This document shows, one piece after another, positions 6,524 to 13,667 of a DNA stretch of 16,504 nt. The position numbers and the translations under genes are program-made. The notes under the pieces are model-generated. The model saw only the letters and a program-made list of their open reading frames with translations, had not been told where the DNA came from and did no database searches. The DNA is from Clostridiales bacterium (GTDB lineage Bacteria; Bacillota; Clostridia; Oscillospirales; Oscillospiraceae), in assembly GCA_003533405.1 (NCBI GenBank), contig DQDL01000070.1, positions 1-16,504 on the forward strand. The letters run 5' to 3'. Each line of letters opens with the position of its first letter. The first letter of the stretch is position 1.

Positions 6524-6551
6524 ATTATATATATCACGGCACTATTGTCAA
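6524..6551 (-). promoter_or_regulatory. Sigma-A promoter of the hydrogenase gene
   Basis: On the - strand, perfect TTGACA (6546-6551) and perfect TATAAT (6524-6529) with a 16-base spacer, in the AT-rich gap upstream of the hydrogenase start. The 5' UTR would be about 50 bases. Confidence 0.8.
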
Positions 6552-6587
6552 CAGTATAACATTCGGTTTTTTGGGATATTTGATGAA

Positions 6588-6621
6588 AAAGGCACGCAAA
6601 ACGAAAGTTTTGCGTGCCTTT
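6588..6621 (-). terminator. Terminator of the 314-residue membrane protein gene
   Basis: Perfect 15-bp stem (arms 6588-6602 and 6607-6621) with GAAA/TTTC loop. On the - strand it is followed by a T-run (complement of AAAAA at 6586-6590). It lies 22 bases beyond the stop of the gene at 6644. Confidence 0.85.
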
Positions 6622-6643
6622 ATGTGCACTTTGTAGAATTAAC

Positions 6644-7588
6644 TTAATCAATGTACTTTTTGCAGTCATCGAGAACTGCGTCGATATCCTCGGGCTTTTT
6701 GGGCTTGCGCTCGGGGGCTTGGATGGTCGGCTCGGGCTTTTCCTCCGTTTCGCCGGGCTCTATGACCTGCGCCTTTTCCGGCTCGGGCTTTTCCTCGGGT
6801 GCGGCCTCGGCCTCGGCGGGCTTGCGCATGTTGCTTATCATCATCCAAAGCTCCGTTAACAGCATACCGGCGCTGCCGAGATATATCATCTGCAAGCCGA
6901 TATAGCGGCTGTCGGCAAGGGTGGTAAAGCACATGAACGCAGCGAGCATGGTAAGAAACATCGCCTTGTACGGCTCCGCTCTGTCAAACGCAAAGCCGGC
7001 ACTGAACAAAAATGCAAGCATGCACAGGCAGCAGGTGATTATCTCTATCCAGAACGACCAAATGACGGGGTTCGAGGAATTTGCCTTGTAGCACAGCAGG
7101 AGCATGGCGGTGAACATCGCAATGGGAATGCACATGAAAACACCGATGATGTTCGGGGCGTAGCGCCTGCGGCGGCTGCTGCAAATGATGGGAAAGGTCA
7201 GCGCCGAGATGGCAGCTAACCCTGCGATGAGCCTGTAAACGGCGGCATACTGCCCACCGGCGCAGTTTACGAGTGTCACAACACTGCCGACGAGCGTCAC
7301 GACGGCAATGACCATGTATGCCAGCGGGTAGAGGATGCTCGTGCCGTTAAACAGGCCGAAAATGTCCTTCGGAGGCTCAAGCTCCTGATTTTTTAGCTTT
7401 TTTACGAGGAAAAAGAACAGCACGGCGGCCGCCAAGATGCTCAGCGGAACTATATAATTAAGTGCGCTGGGGTTTAACAGCCCCGTTTCCGCATCGAAGC
7501 ACGACTGATTTTGCAGCCAGCGGAAGAAGGTGCCGAATGCTCCGGCGGCGCAGACATAGCAGGAATTTATCAAAGCGTTCTTTCGCAT
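6644..7588 (-). CDS. Polytopic membrane protein of unknown function with acidic C-terminal tail
   Basis: 314 residues, no family recognised. Hydrophobic segments lie at about 8-24, 44-62, 86-110, 115-136, 146-168, 174-200 and 208-252, giving roughly seven or eight membrane helices. Residues 256-300 form a Pro/Glu/Lys-rich tail (EEKPEPEKAQ, GETEEKPEP), and the end is IDAVLDDCKKYID. Only weak GGATTGG-like sequence precedes the ATG. The promoter region at 7622-7653 sits directly upstream, and a clear terminator follows, so it is a single-gene unit. It is divergent from spoIID with a 91-base gap; whether it has a sporulation or cell-envelope role cannot be told from the sequence. Confidence 0.75.
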   Translation of the reverse strand: MRKNALINSCYVCAAGAFGTFFRWLQNQSCFDAETGLLNPSALNYIVPLSILAAAVLFFFLVKKLKNQELEPPKDIFGLFNGTSILYPLAYMVIAVVTLVGSVVTLVNCAGGQYAAVYRLIAGLAAISALTFPIICSSRRRRYAPNIIGVFMCIPIAMFTAMLLLCYKANSSNPVIWSFWIEIITCCLCMLAFLFSAGFAFDRAEPYKAMFLTMLAAFMCFTTLADSRYIGLQMIYLGSAGMLLTELWMMISNMRKPAEAEAAPEEKPEPEKAQVIEPGETEEKPEPTIQAPERKPKKPEDIDAVLDDCKKYID

Positions 7589-7621
7589 ATTACCAATCCA
7601 ATCAGAATAATCTTTTATGGA

Positions 7622-7653
7622 ATTATATTATACTTGTTTGGCTCAACAGTCAA
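7622..7653 (-). promoter_or_regulatory. Promoter of the 314-residue membrane protein gene
   Basis: On the - strand, TTGACT (7648-7653) is followed by overlapping -10 candidates: TAATAT at 7625-7630 (17-base spacer) or TATAAT at 7627-7632 (15-base spacer). The -35 lies inside the untranslated leader of the divergent spoIID gene. Confidence 0.65.
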
Positions 7654-7679
7654 CCGAAAAAGATGTGAAAGGAACGCTT

Positions 7680-8645
7680 ATGATGAAAAGATTGCTGTTG
7701 TCGTCGATGTTCTTGACCTGCGTAACGCTGGCCGTGGTCATCATGACCGCCCGTGCGCCGGTGACCCCGCAGCCGGTGGAGACCCCGCCCGCCGTCACGG
7801 CAAAAACGCTCGATGCCGACGAAAAACGGTACATCACCGTCCTGTGCGGGGACGAGCCTGTTAAAATGACGGTGCGGCACTATCTTGTCGGCGTTGTTGC
7901 AGCGGAAATGCCCGTTTCCTTTGAGCCGGAGGCACTCAAGGCGCAGGCTGTTGCCGCACGCAGCTATCTCCAGCGATTTCTCGCCGAGCCCAAGCACGAT
8001 GACGCCGATATCTGCGCCAAAAGCGACTGCTGTCAGGCGTATCTGAGCATAGCAAAGCTCAGGGAGAAGTGGGGAGACAGCTTTGATACATATATAGAGA
8101 AGGTGCGCTCGGCTGTTGCCGCCACCGACGGAGAGTACCTGAGCTACGGCGGCAAGGCGGCGCTCACGGCATTCCACTCGTCGTCGGCCGGAGTGACCGA
8201 GGAAAGCGGCGCAATCTGGAGCGAGCTTCCGTATCTAAAGTCCGTCGACTCGCCCGAGACCGCCGACAGCGTGCCCAACTATGTGAGCACCCTCACACTT
8301 GCCGACATTGATTTTCGTGATACCATACTCTATCTCAAGCCCGAGGCGGACATGACCGGCGAGGCGGGCGCTTGGGTGAGCAAGATAGAGCGCAACTCAT
8401 CGGGCAGAGTGCAGTCTGCCACCATCGGCAAGGTGAAGTTCACGGGAGCGGAGCTGCGCAAGCTGTTCTCCCTGCGCTCGACTGCGTTTGAGCTAAAGCA
8501 CGCAGACGGGCAGTTTACCTTCACCGTCACCGGCTACGGCCACGGCGTCGGCATGAGCCAGTACGGCGCAAACACCATGGCAAAGTCGGGGTCGAGCTAT
8601 AAAGAAATACTCGAACATTACTACCCGGGAACGACGCTGTCGTAA
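7680..8645 (+). CDS. spoIID: Stage II sporulation protein D (SpoIID/LytB-type lytic transglycosylase)
   Basis: 321 residues from ATG at 7680, with AAAGGA at 7668-7673. An immediately following ATG at 7683 is an equally possible start. One N-terminal hydrophobic segment (about 4-22) exports or anchors the protein. The SpoIID domain is clear: VRHYLVGVVAAEMP (65-78, with Glu76 as the probable catalytic acid), FEPEALKAQAVAARSY (81-96), a Cys-rich stretch CAKSDCCQAY (112-121), AFHSSSAG (164-171), and the C-terminal TGYGHGVGMSQYGA (284-297). SpoIID cleaves denuded glycan strands and, with SpoIIM and SpoIIP, drives engulfment of the forespore. No SpoIIM or SpoIIP gene is in the window, so a general LytB-like amidase-activator role is the alternative. 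The transcript probably depends on a sporulation sigma factor, but I could not define its promoter. Confidence 0.88.
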   Translation: MMKRLLLSSMFLTCVTLAVVIMTARAPVTPQPVETPPAVTAKTLDADEKRYITVLCGDEPVKMTVRHYLVGVVAAEMPVSFEPEALKAQAVAARSYLQRFLAEPKHDDADICAKSDCCQAYLSIAKLREKWGDSFDTYIEKVRSAVAATDGEYLSYGGKAALTAFHSSSAGVTEESGAIWSELPYLKSVDSPETADSVPNYVSTLTLADIDFRDTILYLKPEADMTGEAGAWVSKIERNSSGRVQSATIGKVKFTGAELRKLFSLRSTAFELKHADGQFTFTVTGYGHGVGMSQYGANTMAKSGSSYKEILEHYYPGTTLS

Positions 8646-8671
8646 AGTTTAAACTTAAGTTAAACAAATTC

Positions 8672-8700
8672 TTGACAAACAGCCCTCCTTGCATTATTCT
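8672..8700 (+). promoter_or_regulatory. Sigma-A promoter of the regulator-ABC transporter operon
   Basis: Perfect TTGACA (8672-8677), a 17-base spacer and TATTCT (8695-8700). The predicted start falls near 8707, and the GTG start of the regulator is 28 bases further. Confidence 0.8.
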
Positions 8701-8712
8701 CATAAATGAGAA
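8697..8712. promoter_or_regulatory. Inverted repeat over the -10, probable operator for the winged-helix regulator
   Basis: TTCTCAT (8697-8703), AA, ATGAGAA (8706-8712): a perfect 7-bp inverted repeat overlapping the -10 and the transcription start. This is the position expected for an autorepressor site, and the first gene of the operon is itself a DNA-binding regulator. Confidence 0.55.
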
Positions 8713-8734
8713 TGGTTCAAAGGGGGCTTTTTGC

Positions 8735-9241
8735 GTGAATGCGAAAACCGTGATGAACCCTGCAAGACTGCGCATCCTTGAATATTTCATCCTGCACGAG
8801 AGCGCCACCGTCGCCGAAATGCGCCGTGAGCTTTCCGATATCCCGCAGGCGAGCCTTTACCGGCACATGTCGGCACTTGTCGACGACGGCTGGCTCGTCA
8901 TCGAGTCAGAGGAGAAAAAGCGTGGTGCGACCGAGCGGCGCTACAGGCTGAAGCCGAGCGTCGGCGAGGGCGGCAAGGCCGATTACATGCAGGTGTTCGA
9001 TGTGCTCATGTCGCTCATGACGACATTTAAGCGCTACTTTGCCAAGCCCGACTGCGACCCCGTGCGGGATATGCTCTCCGTCGGTACGGCGGCATTTTTG
9101 CTGACCGATGAGGAGTATACCGAGCTTATGACGGCAATGTCCGGACTTGTGGTCAAAAACATCGGCAATGCGCCCGCCGAGGGCAGAAAGCAGCGCAGAC
9201 TGACCGTAATTTCATCCCCATGTGAAGAGGAGGAGCAATAG
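8735..9241 (+). CDS. Winged-helix (ArsR-like) transcriptional regulator of an ABC transporter operon
   Basis: 168 residues from GTG at 8735, chosen because AAAGGGGG (8719-8726) ends 8 bases upstream and the promoter excludes longer versions. Residues 1-75 form a winged helix: MNPARLRILEYFILHESATVAEM, then SDIPQASLYRHMSALVDDGWL as recognition region, then the wing ending ERRYRLK. The C-terminal half (85-160) is helical and ends in a strand RRLTVISSP; it may sense a ligand or dimerise. It is preceded by an inverted repeat over its own -10, and followed with no gap by the ATPase gene (TAG then ATG at 9242). The role inferred is repressor of this operon, released by the transporter's substrate or a stress. 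The exact family within the ArsR-like group is uncertain. Confidence 0.8.
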   Translation: MNAKTVMNPARLRILEYFILHESATVAEMRRELSDIPQASLYRHMSALVDDGWLVIESEEKKRGATERRYRLKPSVGEGGKADYMQVFDVLMSLMTTFKRYFAKPDCDPVRDMLSVGTAAFLLTDEEYTELMTAMSGLVVKNIGNAPAEGRKQRRLTVISSPCEEEEQ

Positions 9242-9955
9242 ATGCTTAAAATCAAACATTTCAGCAAGGTGTATGACGGCAAGCCCGCCGTCGATGATCT
9301 GAGTCTTGAGGTGGCTGCCGGCGATATCTACGCCTTCATCGGCCACAACGGTGCAGGCAAAACAACGACCATCAAGGCCTGCTGCGGCATCCTGCAATTC
9401 GAGCAGGGCGACATTTTCATAAACGGCCTGTCCGTTAAGGAAAAGCCCATCGAGTGCAAGCAGCAGATAGCATATATCCCCGATAACCCCGAGCTGTACG
9501 AGTACCTTTCCGGCATAAAGTATCTGAACTTCGTCGCCGATATCTACGGCGTGGGCAAAAAAGAGCGCTCCGAGCGCATTGCAAAATACGCAGACTTATT
9601 CGGCCTTACAGAGGATCTTGCCCAGCCCGTGAGCGCCTACTCCCACGGCATGAAGCAGAAGCTTGCCATTATCTCGGCATGGCTGCACGACCCGAAGCTC
9701 ATCATCATGGACGAGCCCTTTGTCGGTCTTGACCCGGTTGCGGCTCACACGCTCAAGACCATGATGCGTGAGCATTGCGACGCTGGCGGTGCGATATTTT
9801 TCTCGACCCATGTGCTCGAGGTCGCCGAAAAGCTCTGCGACAAGGTCGCCATCATAAAAAACGGCAGACTCATAACCAGCGGCGACATGGACTCTGTCAA
9901 GGGTGACGCATCCCTTGAAGCCGTGTTCCTTGAACTGGAGGGCGAACATGCTTAA
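9242..9955 (+). CDS. ABC transporter ATP-binding protein
   Basis: 237 residues, complete. Walker A GHNGAGKT (34-41), signature SHGMKQK (134-140), Walker B LIIMDEP (153-159) with VGLDP as D-loop, and switch histidine in FFSTH (186-190). The Q-loop position reads AYIPDNPELY, with Asp in place of Gln, which I believe is common in exporters of the CcmA/ABC-2 type. The start directly follows the regulator stop, with AGGAGG about 8 bases upstream. It overlaps the permease start by 8 bp. It energises the following permease; the substrate is unknown, and export of a peptide, antibiotic or lipid is typical for this arrangement. Confidence 0.95.
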   Translation: MLKIKHFSKVYDGKPAVDDLSLEVAAGDIYAFIGHNGAGKTTTIKACCGILQFEQGDIFINGLSVKEKPIECKQQIAYIPDNPELYEYLSGIKYLNFVADIYGVGKKERSERIAKYADLFGLTEDLAQPVSAYSHGMKQKLAIISAWLHDPKLIIMDEPFVGLDPVAAHTLKTMMREHCDAGGAIFFSTHVLEVAEKLCDKVAIIKNGRLITSGDMDSVKGDASLEAVFLELEGEHA

Positions 9956-11549
9956 GGCTCTTTTGAAGGTAAACGCTGCGGCGTTTGTAAACTGGCTGGC
10001 AGGCTCCGGCAAGCGCGGCAATAAGGGCAAGAGCAGCAAGGGCAAGATGATAGTCTACGCCCTTTTGATGCTCTATGCTCTGGGGGTGTTCTGCTGGCTG
10101 TTCGGTGAAATTTTCGCCCTGCTCGCTCCGCCGCTTTATAACGCAGGCTGCGGCTGGCTGTATTTTGTGTATGTGTTCATCGTGGCGTTTGCCCTGATGT
10201 TCGTTTCCAGCGTTTTTGCGGCAAAAAACAGGCTTTATGAGGCAAAGGACAACGATCTTTTGCTGGCGATGCCCATACCGCCGTCCGTCATCCTCGCAAG
10301 CCGCATGGTGCTGCTTCTTGCGATGAATGTCCTGTTCGGCGCGATAGTTGTCGGCCCTGCGATATACCGCTGGTACGAGATAGTGCCGTTTTCGCTCGGC
10401 TCGCTTGTCTGCATGATAGTCGAATTTTTCGGTCTGTGTCTGTTCTCGCTTGCGCTGTCGGCGCTGTTCGGCTGGCTTTTGTCTCTCGTGTCGTCCAAGA
10501 TGCGCAAAAAAGCGCTCGTTGAAACGCTCATGTCCTTCGTGTTCCTCGGTGCATATCTCTACGGCTACAGCCAGCTCAATACCATCGTTGCAAATCTCGT
10601 TGCCAACACGACAGATATCGCAGCGTCCGTCGGCGATGTCCTGCCGCTTTATTGGATAGGCGCAGGCGCAGCCGGTGAGCTCGGCTCATTTGCGCTCGGT
10701 ATGCTCATCATGATAGTGCCCTTTGCGGCGGTGTATGCCGTTTTGGCTCGCACATTTGTCAGGACCGCCACCACCAAGCGGGGCACGGCAAAGATAAAGT
10801 ACGAGGCCAAGGAGCAGAAGGTGTCCTCCCGCAGCTCGGCGTTGCTCGGCAGGGAGGCATCCCGCTTCTTCTCAAGCTCCACCTGCATCGTCAATAACGG
10901 TCTCGGAGTTGTGTTCATTCTCATTGCCGCCGTTTTGATACTCATCTACGGCAGCGATATCCGAGACTTCATGAACTGGGTCATGATACCCACCGACCTT
11001 GCCGTGTGCGCAGGCACAGTCGCTGTTGCGATGATGGCTGGGATCATCGTGCCCACGAGCTCCTCGGTCTCGCTCGAGGGCAAGAGCATTTGGATCATCC
11101 AGTCCATGCCCGTTGACCCTGCGCAGGTGCTGCTCTCAAAGCTCAAGCTGAGCCTTATCCTTTTCCTGCCACCGGTCGTGCTCTGCATGGCGGCACTGGT
11201 CATCGTTTTCGGCACTTCGGCTGCCGTCGCCGTACCGGCACTGCTGCTGTCGGTCGGCATCGTCGTCGTCATGGCGGAGATCGGGCTTATCATAAATGTG
11301 AACCACCCGCTTCTTAACTGGACGAGCGAAACGCAGGCGGTCAAGAGCAGCGGCTCAATACTCATCTCCATGGTCATCGATATGGTCATCGTGTTCACCC
11401 TCGGCTTCGGCGGCTATCTTTTGCTCGACAACGGAGTGGAGGCCGAAGCGCTCCTCACGGTGACTGCGGTCGTCATGCTGGTCGCCGCAAGGCTCCTTTA
11501 CGGAGTCATCATCGGTAAGTCATCACGCAAATTTGCTTTCTTGAGCTGA
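9948..11549 (+). CDS. ABC-2-type exporter permease
   Basis: 533 residues from ATG 9948, chosen over a start 15 codons upstream because GGAGG (9938-9942) is correctly spaced. The N-terminus MLKALLKVNAAAFVNWLAGSG is cytoplasmic. About twelve hydrophobic segments follow, arranged as two halves. Between helices two and three lies KDNDLLLAMPIPPSVILASR, a coupling-like segment that I associate with two-half bacterial ABC exporter permeases. A second, similar segment is SLEGKSIWIIQSMPVDPAQVLLSKL in the second half, which points to internal duplication. A single long permease with one ATPase suggests an exporter with an ATPase homodimer. Expression follows the upstream regulator. The transported substrate cannot be deduced. 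Confidence 0.88.
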   Translation: MLKALLKVNAAAFVNWLAGSGKRGNKGKSSKGKMIVYALLMLYALGVFCWLFGEIFALLAPPLYNAGCGWLYFVYVFIVAFALMFVSSVFAAKNRLYEAKDNDLLLAMPIPPSVILASRMVLLLAMNVLFGAIVVGPAIYRWYEIVPFSLGSLVCMIVEFFGLCLFSLALSALFGWLLSLVSSKMRKKALVETLMSFVFLGAYLYGYSQLNTIVANLVANTTDIAASVGDVLPLYWIGAGAAGELGSFALGMLIMIVPFAAVYAVLARTFVRTATTKRGTAKIKYEAKEQKVSSRSSALLGREASRFFSSSTCIVNNGLGVVFILIAAVLILIYGSDIRDFMNWVMIPTDLAVCAGTVAVAMMAGIIVPTSSSVSLEGKSIWIIQSMPVDPAQVLLSKLKLSLILFLPPVVLCMAALVIVFGTSAAVAVPALLLSVGIVVVMAEIGLIINVNHPLLNWTSETQAVKSSGSILISMVIDMVIVFTLGFGGYLLLDNGVEAEALLTVTAVVMLVAARLLYGVIIGKSSRKFAFLS

Positions 11550-11581
11550 GTCAAAGAATAAAAGTGAAAATTTTAACGGCA

Positions 11582-11625
11582 GAGGCCAATTGTTCACAGT
11601 ATGTTCACAATTGGCCTCACCTTTT
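11582..11625 (+). terminator. Terminator of the regulator-ABC operon
   Basis: Perfect 12-bp stem (arms 11582-11593 and 11607-11618) with a 13-base loop, followed by CACCTTTTAT, a modest T-run. It starts 33 bases after the permease stop. The octamer TGTTCACA occurs twice, at 11591-11598 and 11602-11609, across the apex of the hairpin. Confidence 0.7.
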
Positions 11626-11725
11626 ATGTATAATATGTTAACAGATGCTGTACATCTTAATATGGTATGTCGTAATGAACGATGGCAAACTGCAAAGAAA
11701 ATTTTTAATAGTTTGTCATTTTTTC

Positions 11726-11754
11726 TTTACTATTTCGTAACCTTGTGTTAAAAT
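11726..11754 (+). promoter_or_regulatory. Promoter of the repeat-rich membrane protein gene
   Basis: TTTACT (11726-11731), 17-base spacer, TAAAAT (11749-11754). The leader would be about 60 bases. The gap from 11626 to 11725 is AT-rich; I see no gene in it. Confidence 0.65.
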
Positions 11755-11823
11755 GTCAGATATCAAACAAACTTTGCAATTAAGTAATCTTTTTATACAC
11801 AATAAATATAAGGGAGGAACAAC

Positions 11824-13485
11824 ATGAAAAGAGTATTACTTATGGTTTGCAGCATCTGCCTGGTGCTCGCATGCCTCTTCGGCCTGTTCGCATGCGTTGC
11901 AGGCATGAAGGACGCCCTGAACATTCAGGAGTACAAGCAGGAGGATGCAGACCATGCACGAGAGGGCATAGCAGCCGCCCGTGACGGTATCAAGCAGCTC
12001 CAGGAAAATGAGGATGTCTACCTCAACGGTGTCGGCACATATGAGGCTGGTCTCATTCAGCTGTCGTCTGGTAAGAGCACCCTCAATGCGGGCTACAAAG
12101 AGTACTACGCAGGCAAGAAGACCCTCGAGGACGCCAAGAAGCAGTACGCAGCAGGCGTAAAGACCCTCGAAGCAGGCAAGAAGGAATACGAGGCAGGTAA
12201 GAAGAAAATTGCCGAGAATACTCAGGCCTACAACGAAGGCAAGGAAAAGCTTGCAAAGATCGAGCCCCTCATGCCTTATCTCAACCAGTATGTCCAGTTC
12301 CGTGACGGCACCATCGCAAAGCTGCCCGGCTTTGACAGCGCTCAGGCATGGTTCGTAAAGACCGTTCGTCCCATCGCAGCCAAGCTCGGCATCACCATTC
12401 CCGATGATGTTACCGATTTCCCCGCATTCATGAACAAGATGGTAGCTGACGGCAAGGCTCAGCTCAAGGAATACGAAGACGGCGTTGCAAAGCTCGCCGA
12501 GGCAGAGAAGACCATCGCAGCAGGCGAGAAGAAGCTCGCTGAGGCCGAGAAGCAGATCGCAGCAGGCGAGAAGAAGCTTGCCGATGCTGAGAAGCAGCTC
12601 AAGGCAGGCGAGAAGAAGCTCAAGGCAGGCAAGAACGAGCTTGCAAACGGCGACAAGAAGCTCAAGGTTTACGAGGGCGGCCAGGAGCAGCTGGCAGCAG
12701 GTATGCAGCAGCTTCTTGATGAGATGGTCCCCTGCACCACCCGCAGCGGCAAGCAGACCGTTCCCGGCCTGAAGGAGCTGCTCGGTGACGACTTCAGCAT
12801 TTGGGTTCTCGACGATAACGGCGAGGTCAAGGTCCAGCGTGGCTGCCAGTTTGTCGATCTGGACAACTGTGCAAAGCTTTGCGATGAGGCAGAGCACTAC
12901 CTCGAGCTCCAGGAAGCCGACATCAAGAGCGAGCTGTACCCCCGCATCGCAATGAACATCATGATGGCTCTTGCATCCATCATCGGCATTGTCTCCGGCA
13001 TCGTTGCCATTGTCGGTGCTGTCACCGGCAGCAAGAAGACCGGCTTTGTCGGCGGCATCATCACCGCAGTGCTCGCAGTTGCGGCTAACATCGTCGGCAT
13101 CATCGTCGGCTACACCGACTTTGTATATCAGACCCGTGAGGTCGTTGACGGCGTTAAGGAGTACACCTACTCCGGCGATCTCCAGCTCTACGCTCTGATC
13201 GTTCTGGCTGTCGTTGCAGTCATCTTCACCATCGTTGCAGGTATTGCGCGCAATGCAGCCAAGAAGGCTGAGGCAGAGACCGTTGCACAGGCAAATCAGG
13301 CAGCCGCCGCAGGCGCAGCAGCCGCAGTCGCCGAGGCAGCCCCCGCAGCAGCACCTGTCGAGGCGGCTCCCGTTGAGGCAGCTCCCGCAGCCGACGACAA
13401 GCTCGCAGAGCTTGAGGCTGAGAATGCAGCTCTCAAGGAAATGGTTGCAAAGTTAGCGGCAGACGCAGCGACCGTTAAGGAGTAA
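11824..13485 (+). CDS. Repeat-rich coiled-coil membrane protein with Ala/Pro-rich tail, unknown function
   Basis: 553 residues, with GGGAGG 7 bases before the ATG. A hydrophobic segment at 4-26 (containing VLAC, a possible lipobox at Cys17) is followed by a large hydrophilic region: helical heptad-type repeats at 90-145 (AGKKTLEDAKKQYAAG type), then at 225-280 four consecutive 14-residue units of the form AEAEKxIAAGEKKL. A short segment at 303-355 contains four cysteines. Three membrane helices follow at about 376-401, 407-433 and 453-475. The C-terminus is a low-complexity Ala/Pro/Val-Glu tail (486-523) and a short zipper (LAELEAENAALKEMVAKL, 527-544). If the N-terminus is inside, the repeats are outside and the tail is inside. 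The G-x2-L repeats recall YhgE/Pip-type proteins, but the rest does not match, so I name no family. The gene stands alone with promoter and terminator. Confidence 0.75.
   Translation: MKRVLLMVCSICLVLACLFGLFACVAGMKDALNIQEYKQEDADHAREGIAAARDGIKQLQENEDVYLNGVGTYEAGLIQLSSGKSTLNAGYKEYYAGKKTLEDAKKQYAAGVKTLEAGKKEYEAGKKKIAENTQAYNEGKEKLAKIEPLMPYLNQYVQFRDGTIAKLPGFDSAQAWFVKTVRPIAAKLGITIPDDVTDFPAFMNKMVADGKAQLKEYEDGVAKLAEAEKTIAAGEKKLAEAEKQIAAGEKKLADAEKQLKAGEKKLKAGKNELANGDKKLKVYEGGQEQLAAGMQQLLDEMVPCTTRSGKQTVPGLKELLGDDFSIWVLDDNGEVKVQRGCQFVDLDNCAKLCDEAEHYLELQEADIKSELYPRIAMNIMMALASIIGIVSGIVAIVGAVTGSKKTGFVGGIITAVLAVAANIVGIIVGYTDFVYQTREVVDGVKEYTYSGDLQLYALIVLAVVAVIFTIVAGIARNAAKKAEAETVAQANQAAAAGAAAAVAEAAPAAAPVEAAPVEAAPAADDKLAELEAENAALKEMVAKLAADAATVKE
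12496..12663 (+). repeat. Four tandem 42-bp units coding 14-residue helical repeats
   Basis: Units at 12496-12537, 12538-12579, 12580-12621 and 12622-12663. They encode two heptads each; the first three share AEK and (A/K)AGEKKL and the fourth has diverged to KAGKNELANGDKKL. Synonymous differences between units show the array is not a very recent duplication. Confidence 0.85.
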
Positions 13486-13543
13486 TCTCCGTCCGACCCG
13501 TGAGCGGATACACAGATCACGCTCCGGCCGAAAAACAATAATC

Positions 13544-13578
13544 AAGCCCACAGAGCTTCGGCTCTGTGGGCTTTTTTT
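13544..13578 (+). terminator. Terminator of the repeat-rich membrane protein gene
   Basis: 13-bp stem (13544-13556 and 13561-13573) closed by a TTCG tetraloop and followed by a seven-T run (13572-13578). It is among the strongest terminators in the window and isolates this gene from the sigma factor operon. Confidence 0.95.
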
Positions 13579-13613
13579 CAGCCGTGTGGGTAGATGCGCA
13601 TACAAAAATCTGC

Positions 13614-13619
13614 TATAAT
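13614..13619 (+). promoter_or_regulatory. TATAAT -10 candidate upstream of the sigma factor gene
   Basis: Perfect TATAAT, with only a weak -35 match (TAGATG, 13591-13596) at a 17-base spacing. This could be the basal promoter of the sigma/anti-sigma operon, with a leader of about 90 bases. Confidence 0.45.
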
Positions 13620-13641
13620 TTTTAGGGAATTTTGAAAATCG

Positions 13642-13667
13642 TGAAACCAAACCCGATTTTTGTCGGG
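13642..13667 (+). promoter_or_regulatory. Candidate autoregulatory ECF-type promoter
   Basis: TGAAAC (13642-13647), a 16-base spacer, then CGGG (13664-13667). The -35 resembles the AAC-type -35 of many ECF sigma promoters, and the location just upstream of an ECF gene suggests self-activation. The -10 match is loose, and CCCGA/TCGGG (13653-13657 and 13663-13667) also form a small hairpin. Confidence 0.3.

Noticed and set aside
5893..6636. 247-codon + strand frame opposite the hydrogenase N-terminal half
   Set aside because: Antisense to well conserved Fe-S motifs, with no ribosome binding site and no recognisable domain.
7600..7679. Sporulation sigma (sigma-E type) promoter for spoIID
   Set aside because: ATTATACTT near 7628 is only a loose -10 match and no convincing -35 is spaced correctly, so I did not annotate it.
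8646..8664. AT-rich near-palindrome (GTTTAA...TTAAAC) after spoIID, considered as terminator or operator
   Set aside because: The stem contains almost only A-T pairs, no T-run follows, and it lies upstream of the -35. It remains unexplained but is too weak to call.
11629..11634. TATAAT just after the ABC operon terminator
   Set aside because: No acceptable -35 at 15-19 bases upstream (the position falls inside the terminator stem); it is probably chance in AT-rich DNA.
11662..11751. Possible 29-residue ORF upstream of the repeat protein gene
   Set aside because: No ribosome binding site, and it runs through the promoter at 11726-11754.
12496..12663. CRISPR-like or minisatellite array
   Set aside because: The 42-bp periodicity is in frame, encodes two heptads per unit, and has no spacers. 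It is protein repeat coding sequence.
11836..12897. 353-codon - strand frame rich in Leu and Cys opposite the repeat protein
   Set aside because: It is the mirror of AAG/GAG-rich heptad codons. The Leu repeats follow directly from the Lys/Glu repeats on the other strand.
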